NCBI GenBank assembly: GCA_045543655.1
Contig: JAZPXN010000047.1
Span: 1 to 64,000, forward strand
DNA length: 64,000 nucleotides
Reading direction: 5' to 3'
From: RGIG995 sp045543655
GTDB taxonomy: Bacteria > Bacillota > Clostridia > Oscillospirales > UBA644
Within the stretch, counting starts at the first letter, position 1; every line of letters begins with the position of its first letter. Under the pieces are notes generated by a model that ran no database searches, was not told the DNA's origin, and was given only the letters and a program-made list of their open reading frames with translations. Shown here in pieces: positions 43,471-51,859 of this stretch. A program made the position numbers and the translations under genes.

Positions 43471-44544
43471 ATGAATTTTTCTTTGATCGGCCCTCCGAAG
43501 ACCGTCGTGGACAACCCCATGAGCCTTCATAATTATTTTGCCTGGCCCACCGTTGCCCGGTTGAAAAACGGCAAAATTGCCCTGGCGGCTTCCGGATTTC
43601 GTCTGGCCCACGTCTGTCCTTTCGGGAAAGCCGTTCTGGCCTTCAGCGAGGACGAGGGGGAGACCTATACCGGACCGCTTCCGGTCATTGATACGCCTCT
43701 GGACGATCGGGATGCCGGCCTTTGTCCCTTCGGCGAATCCGGGCTGATTCTGACTTCCTTTAACAATACCGTCGCTCAGCAACGGATCTGGGCGAAGGGG
43801 GACGAATACCGACTTCGCTATTTGGATCGGATCCCTGCCGAGGCGGAGGAGCGGTGTCTCGGCTCCACCTTCCGGGTCAGCTTTGATAACGGCGTTACCT
43901 TCGGTCCATTATACCGCTGTCCCGTCACCTCCCCCCACGGTCCTATGGAATTGCCCGACGGGCGGATCCTTTGGATCGGCCGTATTTTCGACACAAAAGA
44001 TCGGGACGAGGTGCAGGTCTACGAGATCGATCCCGCCACCGGCGCCTGTACCTTCGTGAGTCAATTGCCCTATCCGGAAAATACGGGACTGCTGGCCTGC
44101 GAGCCCCACGGCGCCGTATTGCCGGACGGAACGCTGATCTGTCATACCCGAATGCAGAAATCCCTGGGCAATTTCCGGTACGATCACTTCGCCACCTGGC
44201 AATCGGTCTCCCGGGACGGGGGCAAGACCTGGACGGTGGCCGCTCCCATTGCCGACGCGCTTTGCGGCGCTCCCGCCCATCTTCTGGTGCATTCCTCCGG
44301 GCTTTTGATTTCCGTGGTGGCCCGCCGTGCCGTTCCCTACGGCATCCGGGCCTTCGTCAGCCGGGATAACGGAAAAACCTGGGAGGGGAATTTTGAGATC
44401 TATCACGACGCCGTTTCCCCCGATTCCGGCTATCCCGCCACGGTGGAGCTGTCCGACGGAAGCCTGCAAACCGTGTTTTACGCCCATCCCGAGGCCGGCG
44501 GGCCGGCGGTGATTGTGGCGCAAAATTGGAAGATCGAAGAATAA
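43471..44544 (+). CDS. Sialidase-like protein with Asp-boxes (BNR repeats)
   Basis: A 357-aa protein with at least four sialidase Asp-box motifs (SEDEGETY, SFDNGVTF, SRDGGKTW, SRDNGKTW) spaced as in a six-bladed propeller. With no signal peptide it should be cytoplasmic, so it would remove sialic acid from imported oligosaccharides. The classical RIP arginine motif is not clearly present, so activity on another sugar cannot be excluded. The next gene, a NanA-like lyase, starts 10 bases downstream and supports sialic acid use. An AAAGGTG site precedes the ATG. Confidence 0.75.
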   Translation: MNFSLIGPPKTVVDNPMSLHNYFAWPTVARLKNGKIALAASGFRLAHVCPFGKAVLAFSEDEGETYTGPLPVIDTPLDDRDAGLCPFGESGLILTSFNNTVAQQRIWAKGDEYRLRYLDRIPAEAEERCLGSTFRVSFDNGVTFGPLYRCPVTSPHGPMELPDGRILWIGRIFDTKDRDEVQVYEIDPATGACTFVSQLPYPENTGLLACEPHGAVLPDGTLICHTRMQKSLGNFRYDHFATWQSVSRDGGKTWTVAAPIADALCGAPAHLLVHSSGLLISVVARRAVPYGIRAFVSRDNGKTWEGNFEIYHDAVSPDSGYPATVELSDGSLQTVFYAHPEAGGPAVIVAQNWKIEE

Positions 44545-44554
44545 GGGGGGCATT

Positions 44555-45433
44555 ATGCGTTTTCAAGGCGTTATGCCCGCGCTCGTCACGCCCTTGACGG
44601 AAGACGAACGGATCAACGTCCCCGTGCTTCGAGGTCTGATCGATTTCCTGGTCAGCCAGGAGGCCGACGGTTTTTATATCGGAGGCGCTACGGGGGAGGG
44701 GTTGGCTCTGCCCCGGCAGGAACGGGAAGTATTGGCGGAAGAATCGGTCAAGGCCATTGCCGGCCGGAAGCCTGCCGTTATCCATATCGCTTCCGCCGAT
44801 TATTCGGAGGCCATCGCCCTTGCAAAGCACGCGGAAGCCTGCGGTGCCGATGGAATTTCCGCCATTCCTCCCGTCTTTTTCCATTACGATAAGGACGACG
44901 TTTATCAATATTATAAGGGCCTTGCCGAAGCGGTTCACATTCCCATGATGGTTTATTACAACCCCGCCGCCGGCTTTGCCATCGACGCGGAGTTTGCGGC
45001 CCGGCTGTACGGGATCGACAACGTCACCGCCATCAAATGGACGTCTCCCGATTATTTCGGGATGATGCGCCTGCGGGATCTGACCAAGGGCGGGATGAAT
45101 ATCGTCAACGGCCCCGACGAAATGCTTTTGATGGGTCTTGCCGCCGGTGCAGACGGAGGGATCGGCACCACCTATAATATTCAGATGCCCACCGTCCGCA
45201 AGATTTACGATTCCTTCCGGGCAGGGGATACGGCCGCCGCCCTGGAAGCCCAGACCCAAGCCGACCGGGTCGTTTCGGTGTTGGTCAAGTACGAGACCAT
45301 CCCTGCAACGAAGGCCGTTCTGGAGGGAATGGGCTTTGCCGTGGGAAATGCGGTGCGCCCCATGAAGCACTATTCGCCGGAGGAAAAGGCCGCCATCGTC
45401 GCCGATTTCCGCGCCGCCGGCATCAACGTCTGA
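44555..45433 (+). CDS. nanA: N-acetylneuraminate lyase / dihydrodipicolinate synthase family
   Basis: A 292-aa TIM-barrel aldolase of the DapA/NanA family: GGATGEG near residue 42, the Tyr-containing VYYNP near 130, the Schiff-base lysine in AIKWTSPDYF near 160, and GIGTTYNI near 200, the latter favouring NanA over DapA. It would split N-acetylneuraminate into N-acetylmannosamine and pyruvate in the cytoplasm. AAGGGGGG precedes the ATG. It is cotranscribed with the sialidase; nanE/nanK genes are not in this window. Confidence 0.85.
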   Translation: MRFQGVMPALVTPLTEDERINVPVLRGLIDFLVSQEADGFYIGGATGEGLALPRQEREVLAEESVKAIAGRKPAVIHIASADYSEAIALAKHAEACGADGISAIPPVFFHYDKDDVYQYYKGLAEAVHIPMMVYYNPAAGFAIDAEFAARLYGIDNVTAIKWTSPDYFGMMRLRDLTKGGMNIVNGPDEMLLMGLAAGADGGIGTTYNIQMPTVRKIYDSFRAGDTAAALEAQTQADRVVSVLVKYETIPATKAVLEGMGFAVGNAVRPMKHYSPEEKAAIVADFRAAGINV

Positions 45434-45450
45434 TTTCCCGAAAAAACGAA

Positions 45451-45488
45451 ACCGCCCGGAGAGAAAGTCCCTTCGGGCGGTCTATTTT
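45451..45488 (+). terminator. Terminator of the sialidase-nanA unit
   Basis: Stem ACCGCCCG / CGGGCGGT followed by TCTATTTT. Confidence 0.82.
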
Positions 45489-45551
45489 ACGCTTCTTTTC
45501 CGACCTTCTTCGGGAGATGGGGAACGGTCTTCCCCCGGAGAAACTCCCCTC

Positions 45552-45580
45552 TTGCTTTTTTTTGCGATTTATGGTATAAT
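45552..45580 (+). promoter_or_regulatory. Promoter of the CpXC-mnmM unit
   Basis: TTGCTT at 45552 and TATAAT at 45575 with extended TATGG, 17 bp apart. Confidence 0.8.
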
Positions 45581-45611
45581 GATACGACTTGATATGAAAG
45601 GAAGTGCAACG

Positions 45612-46238
45612 ATGCGTTCCGAACGAAGAAATCTTTCCTGCGCCTTTTGCGGAAAGGAATTCTCCGCCCGGGTCATCACCCAGGTGGATCGCTCCCGCCC
45701 GGAAGATCAGTCTGCGAATTTGACCGACGGCAGTCTTTTTACCTTTCCCTGTCCCCATTGCGGCAAAGAAATGGGGTTCAATCATTATCTTCTCTGGGTG
45801 GATGCAGGGCGCACCGTGGCGGTCTGCAATTTGACGGCGGAAGAAGAGATCCGGGCTATGGACGAGGCCTTGTCCGCCCTGTCTGCCTTCGGGAAAGCCT
45901 CTCCGATCCGCCGGCGCTACGTCAATTCCCCCGCCCGCCTTTGCGAAAAGACTCAGATCTTTTCCGCCGGTCTCGACGACCGGGTGGTGGAGATCGTCAA
46001 GCTGTATCTCGTCCAGGACGTCCGCCGCCAATACCCCCAAAAGACGGTCAACGATATTCTCTTTTTCCCCAACGGGGAGGAATACGGATTTCTCTTTCAA
46101 TGCCCCGACGGGGATCTGACGGTGAATATTTCCAAGGCAACCTTCGACGCGGCCGCCGCCCGGTTTACCTTCTCCGAGCCTTCTCCGGAGGTCGTGGACG
46201 GCAATTGGGCCATCGCCTTTCTGACGGGAGGGAAATAA
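45612..46238 (+). CDS. CpXC-domain protein
   Basis: A 208-aa protein whose first 60 residues carry two zinc-ribbon-like pairs (CAFCGKEF and CPHCGKEM) with the intervening sequence of the CpXC domain. The remainder is a mixed alpha/beta region (RRRYVNSPARLCEKTQIFSAGLDDRVVEIVK) common in CpXC proteins of Firmicutes. Function unknown. The ATG at 45612 has an AAAGGAAG site. Its stop codon abuts the mnmM start, so translation is coupled. Confidence 0.78.
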   Translation: MRSERRNLSCAFCGKEFSARVITQVDRSRPEDQSANLTDGSLFTFPCPHCGKEMGFNHYLLWVDAGRTVAVCNLTAEEEIRAMDEALSALSAFGKASPIRRRYVNSPARLCEKTQIFSAGLDDRVVEIVKLYLVQDVRRQYPQKTVNDILFFPNGEEYGFLFQCPDGDLTVNISKATFDAAAARFTFSEPSPEVVDGNWAIAFLTGGK

Positions 46239-46793
46239 ATGCTGAATCTACGGGAAACCGAAAAATCCTTCCTTGCGCCCCACGTCGTCGAAGGAGGAAT
46301 TGCGGTGGATTTCACCATGGGAAACGGCAACGATACCCTTTGGCTCTCCCAACGGGTGGGGCAAACCGGTACGGTTTACGCCTTCGATATCCAGCCCGAG
46401 GCCGTATCCCGCACGGCAGAACGGATGAAGGCCGAGGCGCCCTTTGAAAATTACCGCTTGATCTGCGCCTCCCATCATACCGTTTTGGACTACGTTTCCG
46501 GCCCCATTTGCGCCGGGATCTTCAATCTGGGGTTTCTGCCCGGCGGGGATAAATCGGTCACTACGCTGCGGGAGACCACCCTGCCTGCGGTGGACGCCGC
46601 TCTGTCTCTTCTCGCCCCTAAGGGAGCCCTTCTCATCGCCGTTTATCCCGGTCACGAGGAGGGCCGGCTGGAAGGGGAACTGCTGGACGAAACGCTTTCT
46701 GCTCTGCCCCAAAAGCAATACAGCGTTTCCTGCCTGCGTATCGTCAACGCCCCCGATTGCCCCTTCTTTTACCTTATCGAAAAGAACCGATAA
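46239..46793 (+). CDS. mnmM: tRNA (mnm5s2U34)-methyltransferase MnmM (YtqB type)
   Basis: A 184-aa class I SAM-dependent methyltransferase. The SAM-binding loop reads DFTMGNGNDTLWL and the family block FNLGFLPGGDKSVTT is characteristic of MnmM/YtqB, which methylates the wobble uridine of certain tRNAs in Firmicutes. Length is typical. It begins directly after the CpXC stop codon. A new promoter follows downstream, so the unit has two genes. Confidence 0.88.
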   Translation: MLNLRETEKSFLAPHVVEGGIAVDFTMGNGNDTLWLSQRVGQTGTVYAFDIQPEAVSRTAERMKAEAPFENYRLICASHHTVLDYVSGPICAGIFNLGFLPGGDKSVTTLRETTLPAVDAALSLLAPKGALLIAVYPGHEEGRLEGELLDETLSALPQKQYSVSCLRIVNAPDCPFFYLIEKNR

Positions 46794-46838
46794 TTCAAAA
46801 AGCGCTTGCCTTTGCAATAAATTTTGGTTTGCAGAGGC

Positions 46839-46867
46839 TTGCTTTTTGGGGAAATGTATGGTATAAT
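46839..46867 (+). promoter_or_regulatory. Promoter of the HAD-AlaX-ABC-F-isomerase unit
   Basis: TTGCTT at 46839 and TATAAT at 46862 with extended TATGG, 17 bp apart. Confidence 0.8.
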
Positions 46868-46906
46868 AATAACGTTATGCAAAGATGAGTTTTGGGAGGC
46901 GTTACG

Positions 46907-47509
46907 ATGATAAAAAATCTTCTTTTCGATTGTTCCGATACCCTGCTTCGTCTTCATTCCAAAGCAGATCTTGCGGATCTTTTGGGGGATGACGGACGGG
47001 CAGAGCGGATCCATAATACGTTTTTTCACAGTGAGACCTGGGGAAAATATGATAACGGGCTTCTGACGGACGAGGAAATGAAATCGGAAATCCTTCCGCT
47101 CTTTGCCCCTGCGGATCGGGCCGTTGCGGAAGAATACATTGATCATTTTACCGATCACTATACCCCCATTGAGGGGATGCAGGCGCTTCTTTCGGAGCTG
47201 AAGGACAAGGGGTACCGCCTCTTTATCGTTTCCGACTTTCCTCCGAGATTCCTCCGTCTGTGGGAAACCTATGAAATTTTCCGGTTGTTTGACGGCCGTG
47301 CCGTTTCCTTTGAGGTTCACGGCTCGAAGCGGGATCATCGGCTGTATACTTACGTTCTGGAGCATTACGGGCTCGATCCCGCAGAATGTCTGTTCGTGGA
47401 CGACGTTGCGGCGTTGGTTGCCAATGCGGCGCTTTACGGGATCGACGGTCACGTGTTTTCGGACGCGGAAACCCTGCGGGCCGACCTGAAACGGCGTGCC
47501 GTTCTGTAA
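46907..47509 (+). CDS. HAD superfamily hydrolase, atypical motif I
   Basis: A 200-aa HAD protein with helical cap inserted after motif I, motif II in FIVSDFP, a conserved Lys (SKRDHRLY) and motif IV FVDDV. Motif I is FDCSDTLL: the nucleophile Asp8 is present but the second Asp (general acid/base in phosphatases) is Ser10. Related YihX-like enzymes with altered motif I can still be phosphatases, so the activity is open. The ATG at 46907 has a GGGAGG site. First gene of a four-gene run. Confidence 0.82.
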   Translation: MIKNLLFDCSDTLLRLHSKADLADLLGDDGRAERIHNTFFHSETWGKYDNGLLTDEEMKSEILPLFAPADRAVAEEYIDHFTDHYTPIEGMQALLSELKDKGYRLFIVSDFPPRFLRLWETYEIFRLFDGRAVSFEVHGSKRDHRLYTYVLEHYGLDPAECLFVDDVAALVANAALYGIDGHVFSDAETLRADLKRRAVL

Positions 47510-47522
47510 AAAAGAGAGGTTT

Positions 47523-48686
47523 ATGAGCTTGACCGAGAAATTATACGATAAAGACGCTTATCTGTCGGAATTTTCCGCTACGGTTGTGGATTGCATTCCC
47601 GCCGAGGGGGGATACGACGTGATCCTTGACCGCACCGCCTTTTTCCCCGAAGGGGGCGGGCAATACGGCGATCGGGGGACGTTGCAGGGCGTTGCCGTCA
47701 CCGATACCCAGATCAAAGACGGCGTGATCTTCCATCGCACCGCGGCCCCCTTGACCGTGGGCGACCGGGTGGAAGGGATGCTGGATTGGCCGGAGCGCTT
47801 TCGCCGGATGCAGAATCATTCCGGGGAGCATATCGTTTCCGGCATAATCTGCCGCCGTTTCGGCTGCGACAACGTGGGCTTCCATCTTTCCGACGGGGAA
47901 ATGACCATGGATTACAGCGTCACTCTGACCGCCGAGGACCTGGCGTCCGTAGAGGAAGAGGCCAACCGGGTCCTGTGGGAAAACCGCCGGATTTTGTGCG
48001 AATATCCTTCGGAGGATGGGCTGAAGACCCTGGAATACCGGAGCAAAAAGGAATTGACCGAGGCCGTCCGCATCGTTACCGTAGAGGGGATCGACGTCTG
48101 CGCCTGCTGTGCCCCTCACGTGCGGCAGACCGGGGAGATCGGTTTCATTGATATCGTGGATTTTATGCGCTGGAAGGGCGGCACCCGCATCACCGTCCGT
48201 TGCGGCGCCGACGCCTACGCCGGATACCGGGCTCTGAAAAACGATGAAAAGGGGCTGTCCGCCCTCTTTTCCGCCCCCCGGGGAGAGATTTTCTCCGCGG
48301 CGGAGAAGGCCTTGAAGGATTACGCCGACCTGCGCCGTCTGTACGGACAGGTTTTGAAGGAAAACGCCATTCTGCATCTGGAAAAATTGCCCATTTTCGA
48401 CGATAATTTCTGTTTCTTATTGCCCACCGAGGATAACGACGCCATGCGGACCGCCGCCAACGAGGGCATCAAAAAGTGTTCCGGCGTATTCGTCTGCCTT
48501 TCGGGAAGTGACGCCGCGGGCTACCGTTACGTCGTCGCCTCTTCTAAGCCGGGCTTGCGGGCCCGCGCCAAGGAGATCAACGCCGCCTTGTCCGGCCGGG
48601 GCGGGGGCAGCGATACCATGATCCAAGGCACTTTTTCGGCCACCGAAGCCCAAATACGCGATTATTTTAAGGAGTTTACGATATGA
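47523..48686 (+). CDS. Alanyl-tRNA editing protein AlaX, long form
   Basis: A 387-aa stand-alone editing protein that hydrolyses Ser- or Gly-mischarged tRNA-Ala. N-terminal region has PEGGGQYGD, the zinc motif HSGEH near residue 98 and CACCAPH near 195 form the editing site, and the C-terminal DHHA1-like domain contains GRGGGSDTMIQG. Length corresponds to AlaX-L. A GAGAGG site precedes the ATG, and its stop codon overlaps the ABC-F start (ATGA). Confidence 0.92.
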   Translation: MSLTEKLYDKDAYLSEFSATVVDCIPAEGGYDVILDRTAFFPEGGGQYGDRGTLQGVAVTDTQIKDGVIFHRTAAPLTVGDRVEGMLDWPERFRRMQNHSGEHIVSGIICRRFGCDNVGFHLSDGEMTMDYSVTLTAEDLASVEEEANRVLWENRRILCEYPSEDGLKTLEYRSKKELTEAVRIVTVEGIDVCACCAPHVRQTGEIGFIDIVDFMRWKGGTRITVRCGADAYAGYRALKNDEKGLSALFSAPRGEIFSAAEKALKDYADLRRLYGQVLKENAILHLEKLPIFDDNFCFLLPTEDNDAMRTAANEGIKKCSGVFVCLSGSDAAGYRYVVASSKPGLRARAKEINAALSGRGGGSDTMIQGTFSATEAQIRDYFKEFTI

Positions 48687-50284
48687 TTACCGTCAGCGAT
48701 CTCAGTTTTAATTTCGGCGGACAGCTGCTGTTCAAGCACGTGGATCTGCAATTCACCCCCGGCAACTGTTACGGGGTCATCGGGGCCAACGGCGCCGGGA
48801 AATCCACCTTTCTGCGGATTTTGTGCGGGGAGCTGGAGCCTTCCTCCGGCTCGGTCTCCATTGCGCCCGACACCCGGATGTCGGTTTTGAAGCAGGATCA
48901 CTTCGCCTACGACGCCTATACCGTGCTCGATACGGTCATTATGGGCAATCCCAAGCTGTACGAGGTGATGAAGGAAAAGGACGCCCTCTATATGAAGGAG
49001 GATTTCTCCGACGAGGACGGGGTTCGCGCCTCGGAGCTGGAGGGGATTTTTGCGGAAATGAACGGCTGGGAATCGGAATCCGACGCCTCCCGGCTGATCC
49101 AGGGGCTGGGGCTCAGCGAGGATCTGCTTTATTCTAATATGGCCGATCTGAAGGAGAGCGAAAAGATCAAGGTCCTGCTGGCCCAGGCGCTCTTCGGCAA
49201 TCCCGATATCATTCTTCTCGACGAGCCCACCAACGGTCTTGACATCGACGCGGTTATGTGGCTGGAGGATTTCCTCAGCGACTATTTCGGTACCGTTCTC
49301 GTGGTCTCCCACGACCGCCATTTCCTTAACGACGTCTGCACCAATATCGTGGATATCGACTTTTCCGGCATCAAAATGTACGTGGGGAACTACGAATTCT
49401 GGTACGAATCCTCCCAGCTGATGCAGCGGCTGATCAAGCAGCAGAATAAGAAAAACGAAGAAAAGATCCGGGAGCTGCAGGAATTTATTTCCCGCTTCTC
49501 CGCCAACAAATCCAAGTCCCGTCAGGCAACCTCCCGCCGGAAGCTGCTGGACAAGCTGACGGTAGAGGAGATCCCCGCCTCCTCCCGCCGCTACCCCTTC
49601 ATCGGCTTTGAGGCCGACCGGGAAGCGGGGAAGGATATTCTGGAGGTTACGGGGCTTTCCAAATCCCTCAACGGCCAGCCCCTTTTTGAAAATCTGTCCT
49701 TTACCCTCAGCCGCAACGAAAAGGTTGCGCTGGTGGGCAACGAGCTGGCCATCACCTCTCTCTTTAAAATTCTGATGGAGGAAGAGGCCGCCGACGCCGG
49801 AGAATTCAAGTGGGGCCAATCCATTACCACTTCCTATTTCCCCCACGATAACACCAAATATTTCGACGATTGCAACGACAGCATCATCGATTGGATGCGG
49901 CAGTATTCCAAGGATCAGACCGAAAGCTATCTCCGGGGCTTTCTTGGCCGGATGCTGTTCTCCGGGGATGCGGTCTATAAGCCGGTGCACGTGCTTTCCG
50001 GGGGCGAGAAGGTGCGGTGTATGTTCTCCCGCATGATGATGTTCGGGAGCAATTTCCTGCTTCTCGATCAGCCTACCGATCATCTGGATCTGGAATCCAT
50101 TACCGCCGTCAACGACGGGCTGAAGGCCTTTAAGGGCGGGCTGATGTTCACGACTCACGACTATGAAATGATCAATACCGTCGCCGACCGCGTCATTGAA
50201 ATCCGCCCCGACCGGGTGCTGGATTACGCCGGCGGATACGAAGATTTCCTTCAGTGGAAAAAAGAAAAGGGCTACGCCGATTAA
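48683..50284 (+). CDS. ABC-F family ATPase (YbiT/YkpA-like) with one degenerate ATP site
   Basis: A 533-aa soluble twin-ATPase protein of the ribosome-associated ABC-F group. The first ATPase domain has an intact Walker A (GANGAGKST, 34-42) and Walker B (LLDEPTNGLD, 178-187) but a lost signature (LKESE, 156-160). The second has a degenerate Walker A (GNELAITS, 352-359), a good signature (LSGGE, 438-442) and Gln463 in place of the catalytic Glu (LLDQPTDHLD). Only one composite site should hydrolyse ATP. No membrane domain. It would act on translating ribosomes; role not assigned. Confidence 0.9.
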   Translation: MITVSDLSFNFGGQLLFKHVDLQFTPGNCYGVIGANGAGKSTFLRILCGELEPSSGSVSIAPDTRMSVLKQDHFAYDAYTVLDTVIMGNPKLYEVMKEKDALYMKEDFSDEDGVRASELEGIFAEMNGWESESDASRLIQGLGLSEDLLYSNMADLKESEKIKVLLAQALFGNPDIILLDEPTNGLDIDAVMWLEDFLSDYFGTVLVVSHDRHFLNDVCTNIVDIDFSGIKMYVGNYEFWYESSQLMQRLIKQQNKKNEEKIRELQEFISRFSANKSKSRQATSRRKLLDKLTVEEIPASSRRYPFIGFEADREAGKDILEVTGLSKSLNGQPLFENLSFTLSRNEKVALVGNELAITSLFKILMEEEAADAGEFKWGQSITTSYFPHDNTKYFDDCNDSIIDWMRQYSKDQTESYLRGFLGRMLFSGDAVYKPVHVLSGGEKVRCMFSRMMMFGSNFLLLDQPTDHLDLESITAVNDGLKAFKGGLMFTTHDYEMINTVADRVIEIRPDRVLDYAGGYEDFLQWKKEKGYAD

Positions 50285-50296
50285 AGGAGAATTTCC

Positions 50297-51118
50297 ATGA
50301 AAACTGCCGTAAATCTGGGATGCTGCGCCGGGATCTCTCCGGAAGAAGCCATCCCGCTCGTGAAGGCCGCCGGCTTTGACGGGTGCTTCTGCTCCTGTGA
50401 GGGGGAGACCTTGTCCCTGCTGGCGCCGAGGATCCGCCGGGAAGGGCTGATCCTGCAATCTACCCACGCTCCCTTCCGGAAAATGAATCTGATGTGGGAG
50501 CCGGGGGAGGCGGGAGACGCCGCGTTGAAGGAGCTTCTGACCTGCGCTGAGAACAGCGCCCGATACGGGGCGCCCGTGATGGTGGTTCACGTCTTTATCG
50601 GATTCGGGGAAGAGCACCCCAACGATCTTGGGGTGCAGCGCTTCGGGAAACTGGTGCGCCGCGCCGAGGAGGTGGGGCTTCGCATCGCCTTCGAAAATAC
50701 GGAAGGGGAATCCTATCTGGAAAAGATCCGGGACGGGCTGTTTTCCTCTCCTGCCGCCGGGTTCTGTATCGACACCGGTCACGAGGCGTGCTACAACCGA
50801 AGCCGGGATATGATCGGAAAATACGGCCGGAACGGCAAGCTTTTCTGCACTCATCTCAACGATAATATGGGCATCACCGGCCCGGAGATCTTCTGGCACG
50901 ACGATTCTCATATGCTTCCCTTCGACGGCGTCGTCGATTGGGAGGGCGTTGCGGATCGCCTGAAGGGGGTAGGCTACGACGGCATACTGACGCTGGAGCT
51001 GACCACCGTCAACAAGCCCAACCGCAACACCCACGACCGTTACGCGCCGCTGTCGCCTTTGGAGTTCCTTACCCTTGCCCATGGGAAGGCCCTGCAGTTT
51101 GCGGAAAAAATGAAATAA
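50297..51118 (+). CDS. Sugar phosphate isomerase/epimerase-like TIM barrel
   Basis: A 273-aa xylose-isomerase-like (AP endonuclease family 2) barrel: LGCCAGISPEEAIPLVKAAGFDG, LQSTHAPF, VVHVFIG, IAFENTEGE, FCIDTGHEACY, FCTHLNDNMG, and a final Glu-containing LTLELTT. The metal-binding Glu/Asp/His set typical of the family is present. These enzymes isomerise or epimerise sugars or related polyols, but the substrate is unknown. It follows the ABC-F gene by 12 bases with AAAGGAG, and a terminator follows. Confidence 0.8.
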   Translation: MKTAVNLGCCAGISPEEAIPLVKAAGFDGCFCSCEGETLSLLAPRIRREGLILQSTHAPFRKMNLMWEPGEAGDAALKELLTCAENSARYGAPVMVVHVFIGFGEEHPNDLGVQRFGKLVRRAEEVGLRIAFENTEGESYLEKIRDGLFSSPAAGFCIDTGHEACYNRSRDMIGKYGRNGKLFCTHLNDNMGITGPEIFWHDDSHMLPFDGVVDWEGVADRLKGVGYDGILTLELTTVNKPNRNTHDRYAPLSPLEFLTLAHGKALQFAEKMK

Positions 51119-51122
51119 GCGA

Positions 51123-51158
51123 AAGCCTCGGACCGGCAGGTCTGAGGCTTCCTTTTTT
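51123..51158. terminator. Bidirectional intrinsic terminator
   Basis: A 12-bp stem (AAGCCTCGGACC / GGTCTGAGGCTT) with a short loop and TTTTTT, between convergent genes. Confidence 0.9.
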
Positions 51159-51173
51159 CGTATGTATTTTCGG

Positions 51174-51845
51174 TTACCCTTCCACGAATTCGACGATGGG
51201 GGAGACGTCGGAAAGGGAATGGGGATGGTGTTTGCAGCCGGGCTTGACGAAGGACGTGATCTCAATGCCCTTTTCTTTGCAGTAGTCGATCATCCGTCCT
51301 GCGTTTTGCGGGAAGGGGACGGTCTCGTCCGCATCCCCCGCCACCAGCAGCAGCGGAATTTTCAGAGCGAAGAATTCTTCCATGTTGTCAATGGGATGTC
51401 CCTTGTACCACTCCAGGGTTTCTTCGGTAAGCCCGAATTCCCCGTAGAGCAGTTCCCGGTCCCGGCTTCCCTTAGGCGGCCAGGTGCGCATATCCAGCAC
51501 CGGCGCGTCGAGATAGATCTTCTCCACGAATTCCGGATAGGTCACGGCAAAATGAAAGGCGTATAAGCCTCCCCGGCTGAATCCGAAGAGAATGCACCGC
51601 TCCGAAAGGTGGAATTCCTTGATGACGTACCGATAGAAGTGGTGCATCTTCCGTACGGCGTCAAAGCTGCCGAATTTGTCGCTGACCGAATAATAGACTC
51701 GGGTATAGCCCATATCGCACAGCTTTCGCTCCGCCTCGTCGAAGGCGTAGAGGAATTCCGTTTTCCAGATCCATTTCCCGTTGGGATTGTCGGGGCGGAT
51801 CACGGTGGCTTCGTGTCCGTTGAACTGAAACTTCAGTGTTTCCAT
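51174..51845 (-). CDS. Alpha/beta hydrolase (esterase-like)
   Basis: A 223-aa alpha/beta hydrolase with nucleophile elbow GFSRGG near residue 95, acidic residue in AGDADETVPF near 175, and a late His in KHHPHSL, completing a Ser-Asp-His triad. No signal peptide, so it is cytoplasmic. It starts 14 bases after the GH95 stop codon with an AGGAGA site; co-transcription suggests removal of acetyl or other ester groups from fucosylated glycans, which is inference. Confidence 0.82.
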   Translation of the reverse strand: METLKFQFNGHEATVIRPDNPNGKWIWKTEFLYAFDEAERKLCDMGYTRVYYSVSDKFGSFDAVRKMHHFYRYVIKEFHLSERCILFGFSRGGLYAFHFAVTYPEFVEKIYLDAPVLDMRTWPPKGSRDRELLYGEFGLTEETLEWYKGHPIDNMEEFFALKIPLLLVAGDADETVPFPQNAGRMIDYCKEKGIEITSFVKPGCKHHPHSLSDVSPIVEFVEG

Positions 51846-51859
51846 AGTGATTTCTCCTG

